NCBI RefSeq assembly: GCF_000568255.1 | Contig: NZ_KK037166.1 | Coordinates: 8,723,891-8,787,890, forward strand | Direction: 5' to 3' | Source of the DNA: Kutzneria sp. 744 | Lineage (GTDB): Bacteria; Actinomycetota; Actinomycetes; Mycobacteriales; Pseudonocardiaceae | DNA: 64,000 bases | Part shown: one piece after another, positions 26,317-37,521 of the stretch | Numbering within the stretch: the first letter of the stretch is position 1 | How the letters are laid out: each line of letters starts with the position of its first letter | Notes under the pieces: model-generated | The model's input: only the letters and a program-made list of their open reading frames with translations | Told to the model about the DNA's origin: nothing | The model's database searches: none | Made by a program: the position numbers and the translations under genes

Positions 26317-27108
26317 CTACGGCTTGCGGCCGACCCCGGCGTACACGCCTTCGGGCCCGGGCTCCCGGACGCCGATGTCGGGGCGCCAGGAGGGGGCGCT
26401 GACCAGGCCGGGGTCGATCAGGTCCAGGCCGGCGAACATCGGCGCCACGTCGTCGTAGGTGCGGAAGTACATGGGATCCCGGCTGTTCTTCATGGCCTCG
26501 ACGACAGCGGCCATGGCCTCGGGCTGATGGTCGGCGGTCAGGTGGGACAGCGCCACGAAGCTGCCGGCGGGCAGGGCGTCGCGGTAGACGGCGACGATGC
26601 CGGCGGGGTCCGATTCGTCCGGCACGAAATGCATCACTGCCACCATGAGCAGCCCGATGGGTTGGCTGAAGTCCAGGAACTCCCGGGTGACGGGCGCGTC
26701 CAGCACCGTATCGGGCCTGGTCAGGTCGGCGGCGAGCATGATCGCGTCGGGATCGTCGGCCAGCAGCAGGTCGCTGTGCGCGACGGCCACCTCGTCGTGG
26801 TCCACGTACAGCACGCGGGCCGACGGGGCGATCTCGTGCACGTTGCCGGCGGTGGGAATGCCGGAGCCGAGGTCCAGGAACTGGGTGATGCCCTGCTCGA
26901 CCAGGCAGCGCACGGCCCGCCGCAGGAAGGAGCGGTTGGAGATGGCGACCTGCCGCCCGTGGGGCAGCACCTGGAGCACCCGCTCGCCGACGGCCCGGTC
27001 GGCGGCGAAGTTGTGCGCCCCGCCGAGCAGGTAGTCGTACACCCGGGCGGCGCTGGGCAGGTCGACGTTGACGTCCTTGGGCACCCACGCGGCCTGGTTG
27101 ACGGTCAC
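26317..27108 (-). CDS. SAM-dependent methyltransferase (DUF574/Methyltransf_19 type)
   Basis: This 263-residue protein has the actinobacterial family start NQAAWVPKDVNVDLPSAARV-YDYLLGG, then FLDLGSGIPTAGNVHEIA as SAM motif I and VLYVDHDEVAVAHSDLLL as motif II. This family is very abundant in Streptomyces-like genomes, often near regulators, and its substrates are unknown. It stands alone here, with 79 bp to the ligase gene. Confidence 0.88.
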   Translation of the reverse strand: MTVNQAAWVPKDVNVDLPSAARVYDYLLGGAHNFAADRAVGERVLQVLPHGRQVAISNRSFLRRAVRCLVEQGITQFLDLGSGIPTAGNVHEIAPSARVLYVDHDEVAVAHSDLLLADDPDAIMLAADLTRPDTVLDAPVTREFLDFSQPIGLLMVAVMHFVPDESDPAGIVAVYRDALPAGSFVALSHLTADHQPEAMAAVVEAMKNSRDPMYFRTYDDVAPMFAGLDLIDPGLVSAPSWRPDIGVREPGPEGVYAGVGRKP

Positions 27109-27187
27109 CAGTTCCCCCCATTGGAAAAGTCGCCGGGCATCCGTTCGGCCCTGTGGGGCACCCTACCGCCGGGTCAGCCGCCGCCGG

Positions 27188-28801
27188 TCAAAGTCGACCG
27201 GATGGAGGCATGGACCGCAGGCGGTAGCGCTGCACCTTGCCGGTGGCGGTGCGGGGGAGGCTGTCCAGGAACACCACCTCGCGGGGGTACTTGTACGGCG
27301 CGAGAGTGCGCTTCACGAAGTCCTGCAACTCGGCGGCGGTCACCGCGCTTTCCGCCCGCGGCACCACAAAGGCCTTGACCACGGCGCCGCGCTCGGTGTC
27401 GGGGGCGCCGATCACCGCGGCCTCCAGCACATCCGGGTGGTCCAGCAGCGCTGCCTCCACCTCGGGCCCGGCGATGTTGTAGCCGGAGGAGACGATCATG
27501 TCGTCGTTGCGGGCCTCGAACCAGTAGTAGCCGTCGGCGTCCCGGTGGTAGCTGTCCCCGGTCAGCGTCCATCCATTGCGGACGGTGGTGCGCTGGCGCT
27601 CGTCGCTCAGGTAGCGGCAGCCGGTCGGCCCCTTCACGGCCAGCCGGCCGGAAACGCCGTCGGGCACGGGATTGCCGTCCTCGTCGAGGATCACCGCCTG
27701 GAAGCCCGGCACCACCAGCCCGGTGGCGCCGGGCCGGATCTCCTCGTCGGCGGCCGCGATGTAGATGTGCAGCATCTCGGTGCCGCCGATGCCGTTGATG
27801 ATGCGGATCCCGGTCTGCGCCAGGAAGTCCCGCCAGGTGGCCGGCGGCAGGTGCTCGCCGGCCGAGATGCAGCGGCGCAGGCCTTTGAGGGCGGATGCCT
27901 TGCCGCCGGCCAACATCGCGCGGTACGCGGTCGGGGCGGTGAACAGCACGGTGACGCCGTGCTCGGCCACGGCGTCGGCCAGCTCGACGGGGGTGGCCCG
28001 CTCCAACAGCAGCGTGGAAGCGCCGGCGCGCAAGGGAAACAACACCAAGCCGCCGAGCCCGAAGGTGAAGCCGATGGGCGGCGAGCCCGCGAAGACGTCG
28101 TCCTGGCTGGGGCGCACCAGGTGGCGGGAGAAGGTGTCGGCGCAGATCAGCAGGTCCCGGTGGAAGTGCATGGTGGCCTTGGGCTTGCCGGTGGTGCCCG
28201 AGGTCGGCGCGAGGATGGCCACGTCGTCGGCGGCGGTGGCGACGCTGGTGAAGGTGTCGCTCGCGGACGCGGCCAGCGCGGTCAGATCCTCGGAATCCGG
28301 GCCGCCGTAAGCGATCGCGGGCAGGTCGGGCGCGCCGAGTTGGAGCTCAGCCAGGAAGCGGTGATCGCACACGGCCAGATCCGGCCGGGTCAGCTCGACC
28401 AGGTCGGCAATCTCCCGGGACCGCAGCAGCGGCATGGTGGTGACGGCGACACCGCCGGCCTTGAGCACGGCGAACCACACCGCCACCAGCCACGGATTGT
28501 TCGGTCCTCGCAACAGAACGCGGTTGCCGGGCTTGAGTCCGAAGTGGTCGGTCAGCACGTGCGCGGCCCGGTTGGCCGCGCCGAGCAGGTCGCCGTAGGT
28601 CCACGTGCCGGTCTCCGTGCGCAGGCACGGTCGGTCCGGGCCGAGCCGCCGGACGGTGTCGTCGAGCAGGGCGTCGGCGCAGTTGAGCCACTCGGGGTAG
28701 TGCAGCTCCGGACGGTCGAAGACCAGGTCCGGCCAGGCGTCGGCCGGCGGCAGGTGATCCCGGCAGAAGGTGTCCACGTGCGCTGATCTGACAACCGGCA
28801 T
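27188..28801 (-). CDS. Aryl-CoA ligase (salicylate/benzoate-type, AMP-forming)
   Basis: This 537-residue ANL-family enzyme has TSGTTGKPKATMHFHRDLL (A3 motif), ARNDDMIVSSGYNIAGPEVE (A7-A8) and TATGKVQR (A10 Lys). The start HVDTFCRDHLPP matches 2-aminobenzoate/benzoate-CoA ligases. I chose ATG 28801 because GAAGAGGTG lies about 8 bp upstream; a GTG at 28810 is too close to that site. With gentisate and salicylyl-CoA genes alongside, salicylate or anthranilate is the likely substrate, which it activates with CoA. Its promoter overlaps the operator at 28845-28862. Confidence 0.88.
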   Translation of the reverse strand: MPVVRSAHVDTFCRDHLPPADAWPDLVFDRPELHYPEWLNCADALLDDTVRRLGPDRPCLRTETGTWTYGDLLGAANRAAHVLTDHFGLKPGNRVLLRGPNNPWLVAVWFAVLKAGGVAVTTMPLLRSREIADLVELTRPDLAVCDHRFLAELQLGAPDLPAIAYGGPDSEDLTALAASASDTFTSVATAADDVAILAPTSGTTGKPKATMHFHRDLLICADTFSRHLVRPSQDDVFAGSPPIGFTFGLGGLVLFPLRAGASTLLLERATPVELADAVAEHGVTVLFTAPTAYRAMLAGGKASALKGLRRCISAGEHLPPATWRDFLAQTGIRIINGIGGTEMLHIYIAAADEEIRPGATGLVVPGFQAVILDEDGNPVPDGVSGRLAVKGPTGCRYLSDERQRTTVRNGWTLTGDSYHRDADGYYWFEARNDDMIVSSGYNIAGPEVEAALLDHPDVLEAAVIGAPDTERGAVVKAFVVPRAESAVTAAELQDFVKRTLAPYKYPREVVFLDSLPRTATGKVQRYRLRSMPPSGRL

Positions 28802-28844
28802 CGGCAGCACCTCTTCGGTGAGGAGTTGTCCCCCAGTATGCCTC

Positions 28845-28862
28845 GCCGATGACGACAGTCAA
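28845..28862 (-). promoter_or_regulatory. Promoter/operator of the aryl-CoA ligase
   Basis: On the minus strand it reads TCTTGACTGTCGTCATCG: a TTGACT -35 overlapping TGACTGTCGTCA, with an ATACTG-like -10 about 17 bp on. It is 17/18 identical to the site at 31702-31719 in front of the other half of the pathway. It lies just downstream of paaX, a natural place for PaaX to bind. Confidence 0.65.
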
Positions 28863-28878
28863 GAGAACGCGATAAAGC

Positions 28879-29724
28879 TCAGGAGACGTAGTCCCTCGCG
28901 CCCTCGGCCAACCGCTCGCGCAGGGCGAAGAACAGGTCGGCGGCGCGGGTTCCGACCCAGTCCGAGGGCAGAAGTTCCACCGGCAAACCGGGATCCAGGT
29001 ACGGCAGCCGCCGCCACGCCGTCAGCACGCGCACGTAGTCCACGAACGCCTCGCGGCCCTCGCCGCTGCGCTTGCGCTTCCAGCGCTGCCACACCGGCTC
29101 GTGCTCGTCCAGGAACGCCGCGTACTGGCGCTCCAGCTCGTCGAGATCCCACCACCGCCGCATCTTCCCGGCCACGTCGCCGAAGGCCAGGTGGTCGGCG
29201 CGGAACAGATCGGCGTAGCCGTCCAGATCCTGTTGGCGCAGCATGGCCGCCGTCGCCTCGTGCAGGTGCGCGGGCGCGATCCACACGCCGGGCGCGGCCG
29301 TGCCGAAGCCCAGCCGGGTCAGCTGGGACCGCAGCACGTGCCGCTTGTTGCGCTCCGACTCCGGCACCGAGAACACGGCCAGCAGCCAGCCCTCGGCCAG
29401 CGTGGAGCGGTCCCGGCGGAAGATCCGCTCATCGCCCTCGCGCAGCACCGCGAGGCCCTCGTCCGACAGGGCGTAGCCGGCCGCGCCGCCGCGCCGCTCG
29501 GCCACCAGGATGCCCCGCCGCTTCAGCCGTGAGATGGACGACCGCACCGCCGGCTCGTCGATGTCGAGATCGGCCAGCAGCGCGATGAGCGACGCCACCG
29601 ACAGCCACCCGCCGTCGGCGCGCGCGTACAGGCCGTACACGGTGACGATGAACTGCCGCGGCTGAGCCGACCGCGCGCCGGAATCACCGTCCGTGAAAGC
29701 CTCTCCGGCCGCTGTGATCGCCAT
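28879..29724 (-). CDS. paaX: PaaX-family transcriptional repressor
   Basis: This 281-residue protein has an N-terminal winged helix (VRSSISRLKRRGILVAERRGGAAGYALSDEG), a PaaX central domain (GWLLAVFSVPESERNKRHVLRSQLTRLGFG...GVWIAP) and the PaaX C-terminal domain. PaaX repressors are released by aryl-CoA thioesters, so a salicylyl- or gentisyl-CoA would be a fitting inducer here. It lies in the GDO-FPH-paaX-ligase run, 68 bp upstream of the ligase. Confidence 0.9.
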   Translation of the reverse strand: MAITAAGEAFTDGDSGARSAQPRQFIVTVYGLYARADGGWLSVASLIALLADLDIDEPAVRSSISRLKRRGILVAERRGGAAGYALSDEGLAVLREGDERIFRRDRSTLAEGWLLAVFSVPESERNKRHVLRSQLTRLGFGTAAPGVWIAPAHLHEATAAMLRQQDLDGYADLFRADHLAFGDVAGKMRRWWDLDELERQYAAFLDEHEPVWQRWKRKRSGEGREAFVDYVRVLTAWRRLPYLDPGLPVELLPSDWVGTRAADLFFALRERLAEGARDYVS

Positions 29725-29748
29725 GCCCGCAAGATAGCAGCGGGGGTG

Positions 29749-30564
29749 TCACCTCGCGTCCACAACGGGATTGCGCAGGGTTCCGATGCGCTCGATCGTG
29801 GCCTCCACGACATCGCCCGGCCGCAGGAACTGCTGCGGGGTGAAGCTCGCGCCGACGCCGGCGGGGGAGCCGGTGGAGATCACGTCGCCCGGTTCCAGGG
29901 TCATGCCGGCGCTGATGTCGGCGATCAGGTCCGGGATGCGGAACAACATGTAGCGGGTGTTGGACTTCTGCTTCACCTCGCCGTTGACCCGCAGCGACAG
30001 GTCGAGGTCGTGCGGGTCGGCCAGCTCGTCGGCGGTGAGCACGGCCGGGCCGAAGGGGGCGTAGGAGTCCTGGCCCTTGGAGAAGAACCACTGCCCGGAG
30101 CGGCGCTGGTCGCGGGCGCTGATGTCGTTCATGATGCTGTACCCGAACACGTGCTCCAACGCGTCCTCGGCCCGCACGCGTTTCGCCGTGCGCCCGATGA
30201 TCACGGCCAGCTCGCACTCCCAGTCCAGCTGCTGGGTCATGTTCCCGTTGTGCTGGATGGGCTCGTCCGGCCCGACCACGGCGGTGGCCGGCTTGCTGAA
30301 CAGCACCGGCCGCTGCGGCAGTTCCTTGTCGGTGTCCAGGGTTCGGGCCGACTCGGCGACGTGCTCGGTGTAGTTCAGGCCGATGCCGACGATCTTGCCA
30401 GGCCGCAGCGGGGCGTGCAGGGTCACCGCGTTCAGCGGGTGTCGCACGCCGGTCTCCGCAAGTCCACTGTGGAGCATCGACTCCGCGGTGGTCTCGAAGA
30501 CCTCGTTGTCCCGCAGGATGCCGACCCGGCGCCGGCCGTCGATCGAGTACGTGACAAGCAGCAT
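29749..30564 (-). CDS. Fumarylpyruvate/acylpyruvate hydrolase (FAH family)
   Basis: This 271-residue protein has GIGLNYTEH, WECELAVIIGRTAKRV (metal Glu/Asp), GYSIMNDISARDQR and GDVISTGSPAGVG, the full FAH-fold signature. In the gentisate pathway it splits fumarylpyruvate (or maleylpyruvate directly) to fumarate and pyruvate. No maleylpyruvate isomerase is visible here, so either direct maleylpyruvate cleavage or an isomerase elsewhere is needed. It lies 12 bp after gentisate dioxygenase and 24 bp before paaX. Confidence 0.9.
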   Translation of the reverse strand: MLLVTYSIDGRRRVGILRDNEVFETTAESMLHSGLAETGVRHPLNAVTLHAPLRPGKIVGIGLNYTEHVAESARTLDTDKELPQRPVLFSKPATAVVGPDEPIQHNGNMTQQLDWECELAVIIGRTAKRVRAEDALEHVFGYSIMNDISARDQRRSGQWFFSKGQDSYAPFGPAVLTADELADPHDLDLSLRVNGEVKQKSNTRYMLFRIPDLIADISAGMTLEPGDVISTGSPAGVGASFTPQQFLRPGDVVEATIERIGTLRNPVVDAR

Positions 30565-30576
30565 CTTCGAACGCCC

Positions 30577-31686
30577 CTATTCGACGGTCTGGTGGCCGTT
30601 GTTGTCCGGGTAGGCCTCCTCGCGCCAGAACGCGAGCGAGCGCATCACCGGGAAGTCGTTGTACGAGAACAGCACGGCGTCGTCGGTCAGGCTTCCGTTG
30701 GCGTGCTCGTGCCACGCCCACGACGGCACGCAGAACACGTCGCCCTCGTTCCAGTCGTACCGCGTGCCGGCGATCACCGAGTGCCCGCTGCCCTTGGCCA
30801 CGGTGTACATCACGGAACCGGTGTGCCGGTGGGCCTTCGTGGCCTCGCCCGGCCGCAGCATCTGCAGGTGCGCGCTCATCGTCGGCATGACGGAGCCGCC
30901 GGTGAGCGGGTTGCTGTACTCCAGGATGATGCCGTCGTAAGGACTTCCGTCGCTCGCCGCGGCAACGTCCAGCAGCGCTTGATAGGTCTGCTCCCACGGG
31001 TAGGCGAACAAGGGGGAGTAGCGCTTGTCCCAGGCCTCGTAGCCGTACGGGCGCAGCTGCCCGTGGCCGTAGGTCAGCAGCGAGGAGTTCACCACCTCGC
31101 CCTGCTTCTGGTACAGGTCCGGGTGCACCTCGTAGAAGCCGGCGTCGTGCGCGTTCACGAGCGGGATGTCCAGGCCGTCCTGCCAGATCACCGGCTCGTC
31201 CGAGCCTTCGTTGCCGTGCTCGTGCCACGTCCAGTTCGGGGTGATGGCGAAGTCGCGCGGGCCCACCTTGAGCTTCTGCCCGTCGACCACGGTCCACGCG
31301 CCCTGGCCCTCCAGCACGAACCGCAGCGCGGCGGCCTGATGCCGGTGCGCGGTCATGGATTCGCCGGGTCCCATCACTTGGAGGCCGCTGTAGAGCAGGC
31401 CGACCGAGGCGGAGATGTCCTTGCGGCCGGGGTTGACCAGCATCACCACCCGGCGGCCGGCGTCGTCGCCGGTGACCAGGCTGAGCGCCTCCAGCACCAG
31501 CGGCCGCAGCTCCTGGTACGACCACAGCGTGGGCACCGATTTCGGCTGCGGGTACCAGGGTTCGATGTCGTTCGCGACAGTCCACAGTGCACCGGCCTGG
31601 AACTGGCCGAGCTTCGAGTAGTACGCCTTGAGATCGTCCGTGTCGACCACTCGCGCGCGGCCGAGCACGTCATCGCTGAGGGTCAT
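30577..31686 (-). CDS. Gentisate 1,2-dioxygenase (bicupin)
   Basis: This 369-residue protein has two cupin domains, each with a metal site: HRHQAAALRFVLEGQGAW...TWHEHG in the first and HRHTGSVMYTVAKGSG...AWHEHA in the second. Gentisate dioxygenases use Fe(II) to open gentisate between C1 and C2, giving maleylpyruvate. AAGGAGA precedes the ATG. It leads the minus-strand pathway operon and is divergent from the thioesterase/hydroxylase operon across a 71-bp gap. Confidence 0.92.
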   Translation of the reverse strand: MTLSDDVLGRARVVDTDDLKAYYSKLGQFQAGALWTVANDIEPWYPQPKSVPTLWSYQELRPLVLEALSLVTGDDAGRRVVMLVNPGRKDISASVGLLYSGLQVMGPGESMTAHRHQAAALRFVLEGQGAWTVVDGQKLKVGPRDFAITPNWTWHEHGNEGSDEPVIWQDGLDIPLVNAHDAGFYEVHPDLYQKQGEVVNSSLLTYGHGQLRPYGYEAWDKRYSPLFAYPWEQTYQALLDVAAASDGSPYDGIILEYSNPLTGGSVMPTMSAHLQMLRPGEATKAHRHTGSVMYTVAKGSGHSVIAGTRYDWNEGDVFCVPSWAWHEHANGSLTDDAVLFSYNDFPVMRSLAFWREEAYPDNNGHQTVE

Positions 31687-31701
31687 GCCGTTATCTCCTT
31701 A

Positions 31702-31730
31702 TCTTGACGGTCGTCATCGTCGCGCTATAC
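31702..31730 (+). promoter_or_regulatory. Divergent promoter/operator of the salicylyl-CoA operon
   Basis: TCTTGACGGTCGTCATCG (31702-31719) differs by one base from the ligase operator. TTGACG, then TATACC 16 bp later, makes a plausible plus-strand promoter. TGACG and CGTCA form its inverted arms (31705-31716). On the minus strand, TTGACA at 31739-31744 may drive gentisate dioxygenase through the same site. Confidence 0.65.
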
Positions 31731-31757
31731 CGTGGAGGTGTCAAGGAGGTGCTCCCC

Positions 31758-32152
31758 TTGTTGGATGTGACGCCCGAGGTGACGATCGAGCGCGTGGTCG
31801 AGTGGTACGACACCGACGCGGCCGGCCATCAGCACCATTCGGTGATCCTGCGGTGGGCCGAGGCCGCCGAAGCTGAGCTGTTGCGCCAACACGGCGTGGC
31901 CTGGCTGTTCGGCCGCACGCCACGGGTCCGTCACGAGGTGAACTACCGGTCGCGGCTGTGGTTCGGCGAGCTGTGCAAGGCCCGGTTCTGGGTGGAGAGC
32001 CTCGGCCGCACCTCGCTGACCTTCGCGTTCGAGGTGCACGGATCTCACGGCCTGGCGGCCACCGGTTCCGTCGTCGTCGTGCACGCCGAACCCGACGAGG
32101 GGAAGGCCACCCCGTGGCCCGAGGAAGTCGTGGCAGCGCTCGGAGGCCGGTC

Positions 32153-32156
<4 letters not shown>
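31758..32156 (+). CDS. Hot-dog thioesterase (4HBT type), probable aryl-CoA thioesterase
   Basis: This protein of about 132 residues has VEWYDTDAAGHQHHSVILRWAEAAE, the 4-hydroxybenzoyl-CoA thioesterase active-site region with catalytic Asp. I chose TTG 31758 because AAGGAGGT ends 7 bp upstream; an upstream GTG/ATG frame extension would run through the promoter. It probably releases gentisate from gentisyl-CoA after ring hydroxylation. Its stop overlaps the hydroxylase start (ATGA). Confidence 0.83.
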
Positions 32157-34265
<2,109 letters not shown>

Positions 34266-34273
<8 letters not shown>

Positions 34274-35228
34274 GTTCCCGCGGTTCACCGCCGCCGCCGT
34301 CCAGGCCGCGCCCGTCTACCTGGACGCCGCCGCGACCGTCGACAAGGCCGTGTCCCTGATCCACGAGGCCGCCGCCAACGGCGCCACCCTCGTGGCGTTC
34401 CCCGAGGTTTTCGTGCCTGGGTACCCGTACTGGAACTGGACCATGAACCCGGTCGACGGTTCCCCTTGGTACGAACGGCTTTACCGCTCCGCCATCGATG
34501 TCCCCGGGCCCCATGCCGAGACCCTGTGCGCCGCCGCCAAGGCCGCTGGATGCACCGTGGTCATCGGCGTCAACGAACGCGGCCCGCACAGCCTGGGCGT
34601 GCTCTACAACAGCGTGCTGACTATCGGCCACGACGGCACTCTCCTCGGCGTGCACCGGAAACTGGTGCCCACCTGGGCCGAGAAGCTCACCTGGACCAAC
34701 GGCGACGCCAGCTCCCTCCGTGTGCACCAGACGCCCATCGGCCCGCTCGGTGTGTTGGCGTGCGGCGAGAACACCAACACCCTGGCCCGCTTCGCCCTGC
34801 TGGCTCAGGGCGAACTCGTGCACGTGGCCGGCTACATCTCGCTGCCGGTCGCGCCGACCGACTACGACATGTCCGAGGCCATCGCCATCCGCACCGCCGC
34901 GCACTGCTTCGAGGGCAAGCTGTTCTCCCTCGTCGCCTGCTCGACCATCACCGAGGAGATGATCGAGATCGCCGCCGGCGACAACGCCGTGATCGCCGAA
35001 CGCATGCGCCGCAAGCGCAGCGCCCTGTCCGGCATCTTCGGCCCCGACGGCCGTCCCCTCGTCGACCCCCTCATCGACGAGGAGGGCATCGTCTACGCCG
35101 AGATCGACCTCGCCCGCTGCATCCAGCCCAAGCAGATGCACGACATCATCGGCCACTACAACCGCTTCGACATCTTCCACCTCACCGTGGACAACACCCC
35201 CCGAGCGCCGGTGACCTTCACCGCCTAG
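34266..35228 (+). CDS. Nitrilase-family carbon-nitrogen hydrolase
   Basis: This 320-residue protein has the full triad: Glu in FPEVFVPGYPYW, Lys in HRKLVPTWAEK and Cys in ACGENTN. The long PGYPYWNWT motif and CGEN indicate a branch-1 true nitrilase (nitrile to carboxylic acid) rather than an amidase. Overlap with the hydroxylase gene puts it in the salicylyl-CoA operon. An aryl nitrile that yields the pathway acid (for example a hydroxybenzonitrile) is a reasonable inference. Confidence 0.88.
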
Positions 35229-35238
35229 GGTCGGTTGT

Positions 35239-36144
35239 ATGACCACAACGATCGGCTCCCTCACCGTCGGCCCGCGCTGCCTGGGCACCAACGTCTTCGG
35301 GCGCTCCGTGGACGCGGCCGGCGCGGCTCGGATCCTCGACGCCTTCGTCGACGGCGGCGGCGACCACGTGGACACCGCCGCGCTGTACGGCGGCACCCTG
35401 TCCGAGAGCTACATCGGGCAGTGGGGCAAGCGGGACGGCGTGGTGATCGCGACCAAGATCGGCTGGCCCGACGACGCGAACCACCCGGGTCTCCAGCCGG
35501 CGACCATGCGGGCCGCCGTCGACGGCTGCCTGCAGCGGCTCGGGACCGACCGGATCGACCTGCTCTACACCCACCACGACGACGAGACGGTGACCGTCCC
35601 CGAGATCATCGACACCCTCGACGAGCTGGTCCGGGCGGGCAAGGTGCGGGAGATCGCCGCCTCCAACCTGTCGCCCGAGCGCCTGACCGAGTCCCTGGAG
35701 TACTCCGCCAGCAACGGCAAGGCCGCCTACGTCGCGCTGCAGCCGCACTACAGCCTGATGTCCCGCGACACCTACGAGGGGCCGCTGGCCGCCGTGGCCG
35801 AGAAGTTCGACCTGGCCGTCTTCCCGTACTTCTCGCTGGCCATGGGCTTCCTCACCGGCAAGCACCGCCCCGGCGTGACCGCCGACTCCGTGCGCGCCGG
35901 CGGCGTGGCCCAGTACGTCGACTCCGACCGTGGACGCAAGGTGCTCGCCGCCCTGGACGCCATCGCCGCCGCCACCGGAGCCGAGCTCGCGACCATCGCC
36001 CTGGCCTGGCTCGGCTCGCGCAAGCAGGTCGCCGCCCCCATCGCCAGCGCCCGCAAGCTCGACCAGCTCCCCGCCCTCCTGGCCGCCCCCTCCCTCCACC
36101 TCACCCAGCCCCACCTCGACGCCCTCACCGCCGCCTCCGCCTGA
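35239..36144 (+). CDS. Aldo/keto reductase
   Basis: This 301-residue AKR is of the NADP aryl-alcohol-dehydrogenase group. VDTAALYG carries the catalytic Asp/Tyr, ATKIG the Lys, and RIDLLYTHHDD the substrate-pocket His. HYSLMSRDTYEG and the C-terminal ASARKLDQL supply the NADP site. It starts 10 bp after the nitrilase stop and could be co-transcribed. A role in aldehyde reduction within the pathway is unproven. Confidence 0.9.
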   Translation: MTTTIGSLTVGPRCLGTNVFGRSVDAAGAARILDAFVDGGGDHVDTAALYGGTLSESYIGQWGKRDGVVIATKIGWPDDANHPGLQPATMRAAVDGCLQRLGTDRIDLLYTHHDDETVTVPEIIDTLDELVRAGKVREIAASNLSPERLTESLEYSASNGKAAYVALQPHYSLMSRDTYEGPLAAVAEKFDLAVFPYFSLAMGFLTGKHRPGVTADSVRAGGVAQYVDSDRGRKVLAALDAIAAATGAELATIALAWLGSRKQVAAPIASARKLDQLPALLAAPSLHLTQPHLDALTAASA

Positions 36145-36149
36145 TGCAC

Positions 36150-36267
36150 AAGATCAAGGGACCGATCCTCTCGTTGAACGTCAGGAAGGACCCCTTCCTG
36201 ACGCCGTGGCCAAGATCAAGGGACCGATCCTGGCGTTCAACGTCAGTAAGGGGCCCTTCCTGACGTT
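36150..36267. repeat. Compound palindromic repeat, second copy
   Basis: It has two rounds of AAGATCAAGGGACCGATCCT, then an imperfect CGTCAGGAAGG/CCTTCCTGACG palindrome (about 36178-36204 and 36239-36267). These are the same units as at 15129-15216. It fills the 167-bp gap between the aldo/keto reductase and the XRE gene. Confidence 0.85.
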
Positions 36268-36311
36268 AGGGGTGCCGAATTGACAAACTCGGTTGCTGAA
36301 ACTGCGATGGG

Positions 36312-36909
36312 GTGGTGGGTGACGAGCTGGAGCAGGTGCTGACGGAGGTGGGGCCGCGGCTGGGGCCCTGCGGGAGCAGTGCAACATCACGCTGGCGGCG
36401 CTGTCCAAGGCGACCGGCATCTCGGGAGCACGCTGTCCCGCCTGGAGTCGGGCGGCCGTCGACCGAGCCTGGAGCTGCTGCTGCCGCTGGCCAAGGCCTA
36501 TCAGGTGCCCCTCGACGAGCTGGTGGGCGCGCCGCCGACCGGCGACCCGAGGGTGCACCTGAAGCCGTTCCGCCGCGGCGACGAGACGATGATCCCGCTC
36601 AACCGCCAGCCGGGCGGCCTGCGGGCGTTCAAGCACATCATCCCGGCCGGCGTCCGCCTCGAACCGGACCTCAAGACGCACGAGGGCTACGAGTGGCTGT
36701 ACGTGCTGACCGGGCGGCTGCGGCTGGTCCTGGGCGAGCACGACATCGTGCTGAAGGCGGGGGAGGTGGCGGAGTTCGACACGCACGTGCCGCACTGGTT
36801 CGGCAACGGCGACGACCGCCCGGTGGAGGTCCTGAGCCTGTTCGGCCCGCAGGGGGAGCGCATGCACGTCCGGGCCGCGCCAAGGAATTCTGGAGTGGAC
36901 GGTCCGTAA
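36312..36909 (+). pseudogene. XRE-cupin transcriptional regulator, two frameshifts
   Basis: The restored protein reads MVGDELEQVLTEVGPRL, then ALREQCNITLAALSKATGIS, then STLSRLESGGRRPSLEL: a standard HTH of the XRE family, followed by a small cupin (HEGYEWLYVLTGRLRLVLGEHD, HVPHWFGN) that would sense a ligand. The first change of frame is near 36362-36365 and the second at 36424-36426. Each needs one inserted base at a G run. The downstream TetR gene starts 10 bp after its stop. Confidence 0.78.
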
Positions 36910-36918
36910 ACTGGGGTC

Positions 36919-37521
36919 ATGTCCGAGCGCCTGACTGCCAAGGGGCGGGCGACCCGTGAGCGGATCGTCTCGGCCGCCGCGCTGCTGATGTTCGAGCACG
37001 GCGTGGCCGGCACCAGCACCGAGGACGTGCAGACCGCGGCCGAGGTCAGCACGTCGCAGGTCTACCACTACTTCCGCGACAAGAAGGCCCTGGTACGGGC
37101 GGTGATCGCGCACCAGACCGAGGCCGTCGTGGGCCACCAGGAGCAGATGCTGGCCCGGCTGGACTCGGTGGCGTCGCTGCGGGCCTGGGCCGACGCCATC
37201 GTGGCCCTGCAGCGCGAGCTGGAGTGCCGGGGCGGCTGCCCGATCGGCTCGCTCGGCTCGGAGATCGCCGAGCACGACGCCGACGCCCGGGCCGACGTCG
37301 TGCTGGGCTTCAACCGCTGGGAGCGGGCGATCCGGGACGGCCTGCACGCCATGCGCGACCGCGGCGAGCTGCGCCGCGAGGCCGACCCGGACCGGCTGGC
37401 GATCACCCTGCTGACCACCTTGCAGGGCGGCCTGGCGCTGACCCAGCTGCGGCGCGACACCGTGATGCTGGAGGTCTCGCTGACGCAGGTGATCGACTAC
37501 ATCGAGTCGTTCACGGCCTGA
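36919..37521 (+). CDS. TetR-family regulator
   Basis: This 200-residue protein has an HTH AAALLMFEHGVAGTSTEDVQTAAEVSTSQVYHYFRDKKAL and a C-terminal domain with CRGGCPIGSLGSEIAE, as in the TetR_C group that senses quinones or electrophiles. TTCTGGAGTG lies just upstream and matches half of the twin operators in front of the convergent peroxiredoxin gene (38183-38231). It may therefore regulate both itself and that gene. The two genes overlap by 11 bp at their 3' ends. Confidence 0.87.
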   Translation: MSERLTAKGRATRERIVSAAALLMFEHGVAGTSTEDVQTAAEVSTSQVYHYFRDKKALVRAVIAHQTEAVVGHQEQMLARLDSVASLRAWADAIVALQRELECRGGCPIGSLGSEIAEHDADARADVVLGFNRWERAIRDGLHAMRDRGELRREADPDRLAITLLTTLQGGLALTQLRRDTVMLEVSLTQVIDYIESFTA

